Of a stretch of DNA of 64,000 bases, positions 50,127-58,440 are shown piece after piece. A model generated the notes under the pieces. That model was given only the letters and a program-made list of their open reading frames with translations, was not told where the DNA came from and did not search any database. This DNA comes from Streptomyces lacrimifluminis (lineage in GTDB: Bacteria > Actinomycetota > Actinomycetes > Streptomycetales > Streptomycetaceae): positions 1-64,000 of the forward strand of contig NZ_BMMU01000022.1 of assembly GCF_014646095.1 (NCBI RefSeq), in the 5' to 3' direction. A program made the position numbers and the translations under genes. Position 1 is the stretch's first letter; the number at the start of each line of letters is the position of its first letter.

Positions 50127-51794
50127 ATGGGCTCGACCCTGCGCGCGCTGCGCGCTCTTGTACTGCTCGCCGGCTTCTATCTGCTCGGCGTGCTCCTGCT
50201 GGCGGCACTCGCCGGCGCCGACTACCTGCTCTTCGCGCACGGTCCGGCCGGCGTCGCGACAAAGCTGACCGCCGTCTCCATAGTGCTGGCGATCCCGTTG
50301 GCCCGTGGCCTGCTCATGCTGCGTACACCGAAGCCCGAGGAGCCGCCGGGCCTGTCCGTGACCGAGGTGGACGAACCGGAACTCTGGCGTACGGTGCGGG
50401 AGTTGGCCGACCAGGTCGGCACCCGTGCCCCGTCCCGCATCGTCCTCACCGGTGACGTCAACGCCGCCGTCAGCGAGGACGCCCGCCTGCTCGGTCTCCT
50501 CCCCGGCCCGCGCCGTCTCTGTCTCGGTGTACCCCTCATGCAGGGCCTGACCGAGGCCCAGCTGCGCGCGGTCCTCGCCCATGAACTCGGCCACTACGCA
50601 GGCTCCGACACCCGGCTGGCCGCCCTCACCCTGCGCGGACGTACCCAACTCCTGCGCACCATAAGGAACTTCGAGGAGCGCGCGGGCAGCGTGGAAGGCC
50701 GGGAGCGGGCCCGGCAGGAGCGGAAGAACGCCAAGGCCGAGGGCAGGGGCAAGAAGGGCCGGGAGATCGACACATACGGCGTGGGCGTCACGTACCGCAC
50801 GCTGGCCCGGATCTACACCGCGTACGCCGAGTTGTACCTCCGCACCACGCTCGCCGACTCCCGCCGCCAGGAGTACGCCGCCGACGCCTCGGCCGCCCGG
50901 ATCGCCGGCCGCGACGCCACCGCGTCCGCACTGCGCGAAATCCCGGTGCTGACCGGCGCGTTCGGGTTCTACGCGCGCAGCTACGCCGCCCTGGGCGCCG
51001 ACGCCGGGCTACTGCCGCCGCACGGTGAGGTGTTCGGCGGCTTCGGCCGGATGCTGACCGCCCGCCAGCTCGAACTGGCGGGCCTGCGCAGCGAGTTGCC
51101 CACGGAGCCGACCTCGCCGTACGACTCCCACCCGGCCGTCGCCGACCGCGTACGCCGTATCGAGCTGCTCCCCGCCGACGGCCGCGCGGACGAGGCCCAC
51201 GGCGCGGCCATCGCCGTACTGGCGGACGAGGAGCGCACGTTCGCCGCACTGGAGGACACGGTCCTGACCGAGGAGGTACGGCAGTCGCGGCGTACCTCCG
51301 ACTGGCAGGAACTCCTCGACGGCGCGATGGCGGGCAATCTGGCCGCGCTCAACACCCCGCTCCACCGGGCCCTGGCCCTGTACACGAAGGACCGCCCCAC
51401 CCTCCCGGCCCTCCTCACCCTCATCGACAACGGCCAACTGTGGCAGCTGGCGCGCCGGTTGCCGCTGTCGGACGAGGCGGTCGCGGCGAAGGGGCGTGCG
51501 TTCCGTGAGTTCGTACGTCCGACGCTGCACAACTCTCTGCACAGTATGGTGATGGCGGAGTTCAGCGCGCGGTCGCGGATGCGCTGGGAGTTCTCCTGGG
51601 AGCAGCCGGCGAAGGCACGTCTGCTCCCGGCACCGGGCAGCACACCGGACGACGGCGCCCCCGGGCTCGACGCCGCGATCGCCATCGCCGTGGACACGGC
51701 CCTCGCCGACCCCCCGGACACCGCCCCGCTGCGCGCCCTGCTTCCCCCCGCTCCCCGCGATCCCGCCTCCCGAGAAACGGACGCTCCCCGATGA
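50127..51794 (+). CDS. M48-family membrane metallopeptidase
   Basis: The 555-residue protein (ATG 50127, GGAGG upstream) has two N-terminal transmembrane helices at about 10-65 (LVLLAGFYLLGVLLLAALAG, KLTAVSIVLAIPLARGLLML). The HExxH zinc site is LAHELGHYAGSD near residue 150. The third ligand Glu is in RRQEYAADASAARIAG. HtpX/Ste24-like folds have the same order. A Lys/Arg/Glu-rich insert (VEGRERARQERKNAKAEGRGKKGREID) and a long C-terminal region of unknown fold follow. It would cut membrane or membrane-near proteins from the cytoplasmic side. It overlaps the next gene by 4 bases (ATGA). Confidence 0.9.
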   Translation: MGSTLRALRALVLLAGFYLLGVLLLAALAGADYLLFAHGPAGVATKLTAVSIVLAIPLARGLLMLRTPKPEEPPGLSVTEVDEPELWRTVRELADQVGTRAPSRIVLTGDVNAAVSEDARLLGLLPGPRRLCLGVPLMQGLTEAQLRAVLAHELGHYAGSDTRLAALTLRGRTQLLRTIRNFEERAGSVEGRERARQERKNAKAEGRGKKGREIDTYGVGVTYRTLARIYTAYAELYLRTTLADSRRQEYAADASAARIAGRDATASALREIPVLTGAFGFYARSYAALGADAGLLPPHGEVFGGFGRMLTARQLELAGLRSELPTEPTSPYDSHPAVADRVRRIELLPADGRADEAHGAAIAVLADEERTFAALEDTVLTEEVRQSRRTSDWQELLDGAMAGNLAALNTPLHRALALYTKDRPTLPALLTLIDNGQLWQLARRLPLSDEAVAAKGRAFREFVRPTLHNSLHSMVMAEFSARSRMRWEFSWEQPAKARLLPAPGSTPDDGAPGLDAAIAIAVDTALADPPDTAPLRALLPPAPRDPASRETDAPR

Positions 51795-52900
51795 CCGTAC
51801 TGCTCTGGATCCTGGGCATTCTGGCCGTTCCCACCCTGCTCGTCGTGCTCTGGCTGGGCGGGGTGTTCGTCAAGGAGTTCGCCGCCCAGATGAAGGGAAC
51901 CGGCGGCGGCGAGGACGGTGGTGGTGCCGAGGCCGCCGAACAGCTCGGTCTCCTCCCCGCCGATCGGCAGAACACCGAATACGCGGGACCTCTGCCGGCC
52001 GGCTGGGAGGCTGCGTTCGCCGCCGTGCGTGGCGGTGACTGGAGGGCCGGCGCCGGGCTGTTGGACGGCATCGGGCGGAACTGGGATCTCCGGTCCATGG
52101 CCGTGGCGCATCTCGCCGGGTTCGCGGCGGAGGAGGACGACTGGCTGATCGCCTGGGAGGCCGACGGTCCCGACGACCCGGACGCGGCTGTGGTCCGGGC
52201 GAGCAGCACCGTCATGCTCGCCGGACAGCTCAGGGGTGCCCAGTGGGCCAAGCACACCACGCGGGAGCAGTTCGACGGGTTCCACCGGATGCTGCGGCGT
52301 TCCCGTGACGAGATAGCCCGGGCGGCGGCGCTGAACCCCGGCGACCCCACTCCGTACATCTCGGAGATCACGGTGGCCACCGGACTCAGCTACCCGCACT
52401 CCGAGATGGACAAGCTGTGGGCGCAGATCACCGCACGCGCCCCCCACCACTACGAGGCCCACTGGCGGGCGCTGCAGTACTGGTGCAAGAAGTGGTGCGG
52501 CTCGGAGCGGCTCGCGGCCGAGTTCGCCGAGCGCGCGGCGGCGTCCGCCCCACTGGGCAGCCTGTTGACGGTCCTCCCGCTGATCGCCCACTTCGAGCAC
52601 GACGAGTCGGACGACAACGCCGCCGACCGCGCCCCGGAGATGATCGCCCGCGTGAACGCCGGCCTGGCCGACGCCGCAGCAGCCGACCCGGCCCACCCGC
52701 GCCTCCCGGAACTCCGCCACCTGCTGGCGTACTACCTCTCCCTCCAGGACCGCGACGAGGCCGCGATCGAGCAGTTCAAGCTGGTGGACGGGTACGTGAA
52801 CGCGCTGCCGTGGCGCTATCACGGCAAGGGGATGACGGCGCGCTACTGCCGTATCCGGAACCTGTCGGCGCAGGCGGTCGTGTCGGCGGGGGCTGAGTAG
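51791..52900 (+). CDS. Membrane-anchored helical protein, paralogue 2 flanking the M48 protease
   Basis: The 369-residue protein (ATG 51791) is translationally coupled to the M48 protease. It has an N-terminal anchor (LLWILGILAVPTLLVVLWLGGVFV) and a Gly/Asp linker. The helical domain follows with LNPGDPTPYISEITVATGLSY, ARAPHHYEAHWRALQYWCKKWCGS, FAERAAASAPLGSLLTVLPLIAHFEH and KLVDGYVNALPWRY. These match paralogue 1 (48756) closely. The conserved W-x-x-x-W-C-x-K-W core stands out. The function is unknown, probably tied to the protease. Confidence 0.8.
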   Translation: MTVLLWILGILAVPTLLVVLWLGGVFVKEFAAQMKGTGGGEDGGGAEAAEQLGLLPADRQNTEYAGPLPAGWEAAFAAVRGGDWRAGAGLLDGIGRNWDLRSMAVAHLAGFAAEEDDWLIAWEADGPDDPDAAVVRASSTVMLAGQLRGAQWAKHTTREQFDGFHRMLRRSRDEIARAAALNPGDPTPYISEITVATGLSYPHSEMDKLWAQITARAPHHYEAHWRALQYWCKKWCGSERLAAEFAERAAASAPLGSLLTVLPLIAHFEHDESDDNAADRAPEMIARVNAGLADAAAADPAHPRLPELRHLLAYYLSLQDRDEAAIEQFKLVDGYVNALPWRYHGKGMTARYCRIRNLSAQAVVSAGAE

Positions 52901-53094
52901 GAGGCCACGGAGTGAGGGCGGCCGGGGCGAACCGACCCGGCCGGCCGACAGCGACGGGGGACGGGCGGCATCCGTCGATGTGTACAGGCGGAATGCGTCG
53001 ATGGGGCACAGGCGGAATGCGGGCGGTATCGATCGATGGTGTCGTCACCGTCTGGTCCGGTCGGCCTCCGTCTTCCGCCGGGCCGCCTCTGCGG
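52901..53094. other. Convergent spacer with short direct repeats
   Basis: ACAGGCGGAATGCG occurs at about 52984 and 53008, and GTCGATG-like units recur three times around 52970-53040. No hairpin terminator as clear as elsewhere is seen. No gene. Confidence 0.45.
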
Positions 53095-53607
53095 TCAGCC
53101 CTCCGCGCGGGCGGGCAGCCGCCATCCCGGGCGCGGGAAGTGGCAGGTGTAGCCGTCCGGGTAACGCTGCAGGTAGTCCTGGTGCTCGGGCTCGGCCTCC
53201 CAGAAGGGGCCGACCGGCTCCACCTCGGTGACGACCTTGCCCGGCCACAGTCCGGAGGCGTCCACATCCGCGATCGTGTCCTCGGCGATCCGCTTCTGCT
53301 CGTCATCCACGTAGTAGATCGCCGAGCGGTAGCTGAGGCCGATGTCGTTGCCCTGGCGGTTCTTGGTGCTCGGGTCGTGGATCTGGAAGAAGAACTCCAG
53401 GATCGTGCGGAAATCGGTGCCCGCGGGGTCGAAGAGGATCTCGATGGCCTCCGCGTGCGTGCCATGGTTTCGGTACGTCGCGTTCGCCACGTCGCCGCCG
53501 GTGTATCCGACCCGGGTCGCCGTCACGCCCGGGAGTCGGCGGATCAGGTCCTCCATCCCCCAGAAGCATCCGCCCGCGAGCACTGCCCTCTGCGTCTGCG
53601 CAGCCAT
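53095..53607 (-). CDS. msrA: Peptide-methionine (S)-S-oxide reductase
   Basis: The start is ATG 53607, behind GGAGGG (170 residues). The catalytic Cys is C14 in VLAGGCFWGMEDL, the family signature. Further conserved blocks are GYTGGDVANATYRNHGTHAEAIEI, FFQIHDPSTKNRQGNDIGLSYRSAIYY and the terminal YLQRYP. It reduces the S-epimer of methionine sulfoxide in proteins, repairing oxidative damage in the cytoplasm. No additional MsrB domain is fused. It appears to be transcribed alone. Confidence 0.95.
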   Translation of the reverse strand: MAAQTQRAVLAGGCFWGMEDLIRRLPGVTATRVGYTGGDVANATYRNHGTHAEAIEILFDPAGTDFRTILEFFFQIHDPSTKNRQGNDIGLSYRSAIYYVDDEQKRIAEDTIADVDASGLWPGKVVTEVEPVGPFWEAEPEHQDYLQRYPDGYTCHFPRPGWRLPARAEG

Positions 53608-53912
53608 CGAGGTCCCTCCAGTTTCTGTCAGCTCGGTCGCTCGGGCTGCTCGGCTCGCACACCACCGGCATCCCTTGCCCAGTTCGCTCAACGCGCGAGG
53701 GTTCCAGGCAATTCCGCGCCTTGCCGACCGGCCGGAAGGTCGGTGACCTCCGGCCACCGCGAGGAGGGCGCCGCCCTGCCGCGCAGTCCGGCTGCTGCCG
53801 CAAGAGCGGCCGAGGCCCGGGAGTCCGATTCAACCCGGGATCGTCATACGTGGGGGTCCGCACACTGCGAGCAGCCGTTTCGGTGTGACGTGAGTACCCA
53901 TAGGGTGCATCC
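53608..53912. other. Divergent spacer of msrA and the AI-2E-family gene
   Basis: About 305 bp hold the control regions for msrA (leftward) and the permease (rightward). No gene, palindrome or convincing promoter pair stands out. Confidence 0.4.
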
Positions 53913-55031
53913 GTGACTGCCACCTTGAGTTCCACAAAAACCCGCGCCGCGCTCCGCACGACGGCGCGTGCCTCCGCAGAGTTGCTGCTCATACTTTTGA
54001 TGCTCGCGGTGACTTTGTGGATCCTCGGCCGCATGTGGTCGGTCGTCTGGCCGCTCGTGGTCGGCCTGCTTCTGACCACACTGACCTGGCCACCGACCCG
54101 TTTCCTGCGTCGGCGCGGCTGGAAACCCGCCCCGGCCGCATCGGCCGTGACCGTGCTGTTCCTGCTGGTCGCCATGGGGTTCGTGGCGCTGATCGCGGTA
54201 CCAGTGGCATCCCAGTCCGGCGAACTGACCGACGGCGTGGTCGAAGGCATCCAGAAGTTGCGGGAGTGGGCCGCCGGGCCGCCGTTGAACATCGGTGACG
54301 CCCAGATCAACAAGGCCTTCGACACCGCCGTCTCCCGCGCACAGGACGGCCTCGGCAGCATGGTCGGCGTTGTCGTCACGGGGGTGAGCACCGTGGTGAA
54401 CGGCTTGGTCACCGCCGTCCTGGCCCTCTTCCTGATGTTCTTCTTCCTCAAGGACGGCCCGCGCTTCCTGCCGTGGCTCGCCCATCAGCTGCCCGGCCGG
54501 CTCGCCACCGACGTCCCGACCGTGGCCTCGCGCGGCTGGGACACCCTGGGTTCGTTCGTGCGCTCCCAGGCGGCTGTCGGCCTCCTCGACGCCGTCCTGA
54601 TCGGCCTGGGCCTGTGGATTCTCGGGGTACCGCTGGTGCTCCCGCTGGCGGTGCTGACCTTCGTCTCCGCGTTCGTGCCGATCATTGGTGCCCTGTTCGC
54701 CGGTTTCGTCGCGGTTCTTATCGCGCTGGTCTCCAACGGCCTGACGGACGCACTGATCGTGCTGGCCATCATCATCGTGGTGCAGCAGTTGGAGGGCAAC
54801 GTGTTCCAGCCCATGATCCAAAGTCGTGGACTCGGCCTCCACGCAGCGGTGATCCTGCTGGCGGTGACGTTGGGCGGCAACCTGGCCGGCATCGTGGGCA
54901 GTCTCCTCGCGGTTCCGATCGCCGCACTGATCGCGGTGGTCTGGAGCTATGTGCGCGAGCAGCTCCGAGAGCCGTCGGATCCGGGGACCGACGAGTCGGC
55001 CGCGGGTGCCGACGCCGCCGTCCCGTCCTGA
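53913..55031 (+). CDS. AI-2E family transporter
   Basis: This 372-residue protein from GTG 53913 has the family's eight-helix layout: two N-terminal helices (ELLLILLMLAVTLWILG, VVWPLVVGLLLTTLTW), a third after a basic loop, an external helical segment (GIQKLREWAAG), then FLMFFFLKDG, the amphipathic region with RGWDTLGSFVRSQAAVGLLDAVLIGLGLWILGVP and the conserved QQLEGNVFQPMIQSRGLGLHAAVILLAV. Members are permeases or Na+/H+-type antiporters. The AI-2 name comes from one E. coli homologue and should not be taken as substrate evidence. The acidic C-terminus is probably disordered. Confidence 0.9.
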   Translation: MTATLSSTKTRAALRTTARASAELLLILLMLAVTLWILGRMWSVVWPLVVGLLLTTLTWPPTRFLRRRGWKPAPAASAVTVLFLLVAMGFVALIAVPVASQSGELTDGVVEGIQKLREWAAGPPLNIGDAQINKAFDTAVSRAQDGLGSMVGVVVTGVSTVVNGLVTAVLALFLMFFFLKDGPRFLPWLAHQLPGRLATDVPTVASRGWDTLGSFVRSQAAVGLLDAVLIGLGLWILGVPLVLPLAVLTFVSAFVPIIGALFAGFVAVLIALVSNGLTDALIVLAIIIVVQQLEGNVFQPMIQSRGLGLHAAVILLAVTLGGNLAGIVGSLLAVPIAALIAVVWSYVREQLREPSDPGTDESAAGADAAVPS

Positions 55032-55398
55032 AGGGCTCCCATTTCCTGCCTCCCCGCACAGAGCATGGGAGACCAGTGATCAGCTCCCGGCCGGCCACAG
55101 GGCGGCACAGGCCGGTCGGGACGGAGATCCAGCTGGATCCATCTGGACGGCCCGTTCGAGACGAACCGGGAGCGTCCTGCCCGACGGGCGCAGCTCCCGC
55201 ACCGGAGACCCCCGGACAAGTACCGGTGCCGTGACCCCAGGGGCCCGAAGAGGGCGGCCGTGGCACGGGTAACTGGCGACTGGCGACTGGCAACTGGCAA
55301 CTGGCAACTGGACGGTCCACCTCGGATGCTCTCCCTCGCGGTCAGGGCCCGCCGAAATTCAGTAGCCGCCTGACCAGGCGGAGCCCACGCTGTACGCC
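55032..55398. other. Gene-free spacer before the DUF4291 gene
   Basis: The 367 bp hold no protein-like frame. The only distinct element is the heptamer tandem repeat at 55271-55311. Just after it, the stretch up to 55398 must contain the promoter of the DUF4291 gene. Confidence 0.45.
55271..55311. repeat. Heptanucleotide tandem repeat (RACTGGC, six units)
   Basis: Six consecutive 7-base units are seen, AACTGGC or GACTGGC, in the order A-G-G-A-A-A, the last unit one base short. It is non-coding and 87 bp from the next start. Such repeats can change copy number by slippage. Confidence 0.9.
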
Positions 55399-55992
55399 AT
55401 GGAGCAACCCCAACACGGGATCCGTGCGGCCTACGCCGAGTCCACGATCACCGTCTACCAGGCGTACCCGCCGGAAATCGGCCTGCCCGCTGCCCGCGAG
55501 GGCCGTTTCTCCAGTGGGTGGAAGCGGGACAGGATGACTTGGATCAAGCCCTCTTTCCTGTGGATGATGTACCGCTGCGGCTGGGGCACGAAAGCGGGGC
55601 AGGAGACCGTCCTCGCTGTCGAGATCAGCCGTGAGGGCTTCGAGTGGGCGCTGCGCCATGCGTGTCTGTCGAGCTACGTCCGCGGAGTGCACCCCGACCG
55701 AGCCACCTGGCAGCGCCAGTTGAAGCGTGCCCCCGCTCGGGTGCAGTGGGACCCCGAGCGCGATCTGCGCCTCCAGACCCTGCCGTACCGGTCCTTGCAA
55801 CTGGGTCTCGCCGGTGAGGCCGTACGGCGCTACGCGGACGACTGGACTGTCGCCATCAGCGACGTGACCCCGCTCGCCCACGAGATCCACGCCCTCGTCA
55901 GCGTCGGCGACTTGGACTCCGCTGCCCGGCTGCTACCCCAGGAACGCCCTTATCCCGCTGGAGACGAACCTCTTGCCCACCTTCTGGGGTGA
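55399..55992 (+). CDS. DUF4291 domain-containing protein
   Basis: This 197-residue soluble protein starts at ATG 55399. It shows the DUF4291 pattern: IRAAYAESTITVYQAYPPEIG near the N-terminus, then the core RMTWIKPSFLWMMYRCGWGTKAGQE, and VQWDPERDLRLQTLPYRSLQLGL. The KPSF-WMMYR block is diagnostic. The family resembles ADP-ribosyltransferase-like folds by some reports, but the reaction is unknown. It is a stand-alone gene. The residues after VSVGDLDSA form a variable tail. Confidence 0.9.
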   Translation: MEQPQHGIRAAYAESTITVYQAYPPEIGLPAAREGRFSSGWKRDRMTWIKPSFLWMMYRCGWGTKAGQETVLAVEISREGFEWALRHACLSSYVRGVHPDRATWQRQLKRAPARVQWDPERDLRLQTLPYRSLQLGLAGEAVRRYADDWTVAISDVTPLAHEIHALVSVGDLDSAARLLPQERPYPAGDEPLAHLLG

Positions 55993-56090
55993 TGGGACGA
56001 ACGGACTGACGTCCTGCCCGGCCGGTGTTGCTCCGCGGCCGGTGTTGCTCCGGCACCGGAACCCGACCGCTGACGGAAACGGCGTTGGAG

Positions 56091-56927
56091 TCACACCGGG
56101 CTGCCAGGTGCGGGCTGGTTCCCGCCGCCAGTGGGCTCGAAGCCGGCCAGCATCTGCTCCAGTGCCGCCTGGTCCGGTCCCATGAACGCCGATTCTCCCG
56201 GTGCTGAGCCCAGCGTGTCGATCATCACCCCGGTTACTCCCGGGGCCGGCGGCAGATGTGTGGAGAGGATGAGCTCCGGGTCCCTGTCCCGCAGGAGCCG
56301 GAAGGTACCGAGGAACTTCTGGACATCCACGGTGTGCACCCACGGGCTGTCGATCGTGGCCCACAGCAGCTGTGCGGCCCGCAGGTCATCCACGGCGACC
56401 GCGCGGACGTCGTCAGCGTGTGCCAGTTCCGCGCTGGACATCGGCCCACCGAAGCAGTCGGAGCTGAAGCAGACGCCCGACCGGTCGTCGAAGAGGCCGA
56501 CGGTGGCCGGGTTGTCGAACAACGGCGGTCTGAACCCCGTGAGGGTACGGTCGCCGACATCGAGACTCTGACCCGGATTGAGCAGATACAGACGGTCGAG
56601 CGGCAGCGGCCGCTCGCAGGACATGATCCCGGCGGAGAGAAACGTGGTCACGACACGTGCCTCGGGCGCCGCGGCGAGCAGGTCGAAGATGCCACCCGTG
56701 TGATCACGATCCGGGTGCGTGAGCCAGATCCAGCGCACATCCGCCGGATCCACCACGGAACCGACCGCCTCCAGGAAGTTCCGGTCGGGCAGCCCGAGTC
56801 CCGTGTCGATGACGACGGGCTGCGCAGCGAGCAGTACGAAGGCATTCACCGGCAGGTGTCCGATCCCCGGCACCTCAAGGCTGTCATTCAGAACTCTGAT
56901 GTCCGGGCGAACCTTGTGAACCGACAT
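56091..56927 (-). CDS. MBL-fold metallo-hydrolase with an HxDxDH metal motif
   Basis: The start chosen is MSVHKVR at 56927 (278 residues); an ATG at 56942 is possible. The metallo-beta-lactamase fold is seen in VVIDTGLGLPDRN, the metal motif WLTHPDRDHTGGI (H71, D73, D75, H76), SSDCFGG (late Asp) and LILSTHLPPA (last His). The usual motif is HxHxDH. Here the second His is Asp, as in flavodiiron-type proteins where it is Glu, so a di-iron centre and an oxygen- or sulfur-related role are possible. There is no flavodoxin domain. The substrate is unknown. Confidence 0.85.
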   Translation of the reverse strand: MSVHKVRPDIRVLNDSLEVPGIGHLPVNAFVLLAAQPVVIDTGLGLPDRNFLEAVGSVVDPADVRWIWLTHPDRDHTGGIFDLLAAAPEARVVTTFLSAGIMSCERPLPLDRLYLLNPGQSLDVGDRTLTGFRPPLFDNPATVGLFDDRSGVCFSSDCFGGPMSSAELAHADDVRAVAVDDLRAAQLLWATIDSPWVHTVDVQKFLGTFRLLRDRDPELILSTHLPPAPGVTGVMIDTLGSAPGESAFMGPDQAALEQMLAGFEPTGGGNQPAPGSPV

Positions 56928-57141
56928 ATCGCATCTCCACATCCCCCCCGGGGAGTGATCGCGCCGCGGCCTGCTTTTCCATCGTCACCCTTTCCCCCAG
57001 GCATCGCATCCCGGCCACGACACCAGGGCGGACGCGGGACCGAAGGGCCACATGGCCAGCCAGTCGCTGCCGGTGGACAGGGACAGGGACTGCGCGGGAT
57101 CTCGTTGCCGAGCGAGGATACGAAGGGCTTGCGGTGGGACT

Positions 57142-57169
57142 GGGACCGTCGCGGAGACGCGACGGTCCC
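57142..57169. terminator. Perfect 12-bp hairpin, terminator of the DUF3455 gene
   Basis: GGGACCGTCGCG-GAGA-CGCGACGGTCCC forms a 12-bp stem with a GNRA-type tetraloop, 86 bp beyond the stop of the leftward DUF3455 gene and upstream of the MBL-fold gene. It would insulate the two. There is no U tract. Confidence 0.75.
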
Positions 57170-57254
57170 CGGCGTCTGACGCTACCGGGGACCGCCGCCC
57201 TACGTTCCTTGCGTTCCTTCTGGCCGTGGAATCAAGGAAGTTGACGAGCCGTGA

Positions 57255-57806
57255 CTACTTGGCGGGCTTGTAGAACGTGTACGTCGCGGAGTAGTGAACG
57301 CTCGTCTGGTCGGCCCCGGTGCAGGCGGTGGCGGGGGCGACGCCGCCGCGGGTGTTGAGACGCTGGATGTAGGAGACACCGGCGAAGACGCCGGTGCCGC
57401 GCGTGGCGGTGGACTGCAGGAGGAGTTCCGGGATCGTGCCGGTCTTGGGGGAGTTGGCGATGGCCGCGGCGTTGACCGCGCTGCCGTCCACCGTGGACAC
57501 CCAGACGGGGCCGCGGGAGTGGAGGGCCACGGTGCGGCGGGAGTGGTCGTTCTTGGCCCAGAGGGTGGCGGCGGGTTCCAGCAGCTTCCAGGCGCCGTCG
57601 GTGCAGGTGTAGGTCTGGACGCCCTCGGCGGAGAAAACGCCGGTCAGCCTGGTGCCGTCGGGAACCTTCAGCGCGGCGGGAGCGTCGACGCCGGGGCGGG
57701 CGGACTGCGAGGGTGCGGCCTGGCCGGCGGTCGCGCTCAGGAGCGTGCCGGCGGATACGGCGACGAGAGCCGTGGTGGTGAGGATGAGACGCTTGGCGAG
57801 TTTCAT
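57255..57806 (-). CDS. Secreted DUF3455 domain-containing protein
   Basis: A 183-residue preprotein starts at ATG 57806, with GGAG upstream. The signal peptide (LAKRLILTTTALVAVSAGTLLSATAGQA) is cleaved after AGQA. The mature domain carries YTCTDGAWKLLEPAATLW, HSRGPVWVSTVDGSAVNA, IPELLLQSTATRGTGVFAGVSYIQRLNTRGGVAP and a terminal YSATYTFYKP. These fit the DUF3455 family, known from bacteria and fungi. The role is unknown. Two cysteines (YTCTD, TACTG) may form a disulfide. Confidence 0.9.
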   Translation of the reverse strand: MKLAKRLILTTTALVAVSAGTLLSATAGQAAPSQSARPGVDAPAALKVPDGTRLTGVFSAEGVQTYTCTDGAWKLLEPAATLWAKNDHSRRTVALHSRGPVWVSTVDGSAVNAAAIANSPKTGTIPELLLQSTATRGTGVFAGVSYIQRLNTRGGVAPATACTGADQTSVHYSATYTFYKPAK

Positions 57807-58440
57807 CGGGTTTGTCTCCAGAACGTTTTCTGAACTCTGAACTCGGAAATCTGAACCAGGTCGTGGGTGCGGCACGGATGTCACGCATGCCCCTGTGCCG
57901 GGACTGTGCGGTTCGCCGACCTTCCGGGCACGGTAATCGGTCCTGCGGCCTCAGTTCCGCGCCGCCGTGTGAGGATCAGCTACGGGAAGATGAACAACTC
58001 GTGTGTACCACGGCCTAGTTGAGCGTGCTGACCGCAGGGTCCCCGGTTGGCGGGACTGCCCGGCGGAGATCATCACGTCTCACGAGTAGGGAGTATCGCC
58101 GTGCGGGTTTCTGCCGACGAGGGCCTGTGGGGCATGCGGACGGGCAGGCCGCCGCGCACTCCGGGCGTCCGACGTACCGTCAGGGCAACCTGGCACGGCC
58201 GGTTGCGGAGCCCGAAAGGACGGCGAGCGAGGCTTGGTGTGACGGGGAATCATCCGCCGTGTGCGTCACCGTCGATCGCGTGACGCCGCCGCGGGGCGAA
58301 GGCGATGACGGCCGCGATCAACGCGGACGTGGACGCGATGCGAACCGGTGACGGCCGCGACCGGCATCGCGACGGCTGAAAACAGCGCGCCCAGCGGTCA
58401 CGAAAGTCAGACGCAAATCCTCCGCCCTACCATCGCTGAC
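57807..58440. other. Gene-free region
   Basis: The 634 bp between the divergent DUF3455 and DUF5829 genes contain several open frames, but none with a ribosome site plus protein-like composition. It is not clearly repetitive. I see no RNA gene. It may hold promoters for both flanking genes. Confidence 0.4.

Noticed and set aside
48480..50648. Minus-strand frame across the metB upstream region, the first M48-flanking paralogue and part of the protease gene
   Set aside because: Spans several plus-strand coding and non-coding parts with no domain or ribosome site.
55271..55311. Tandem repeat considered as a CRISPR array
   Set aside because: Units are only 7 bases with no spacers between them, and no cas genes are present. 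No CRISPR array was seen anywhere in the window.
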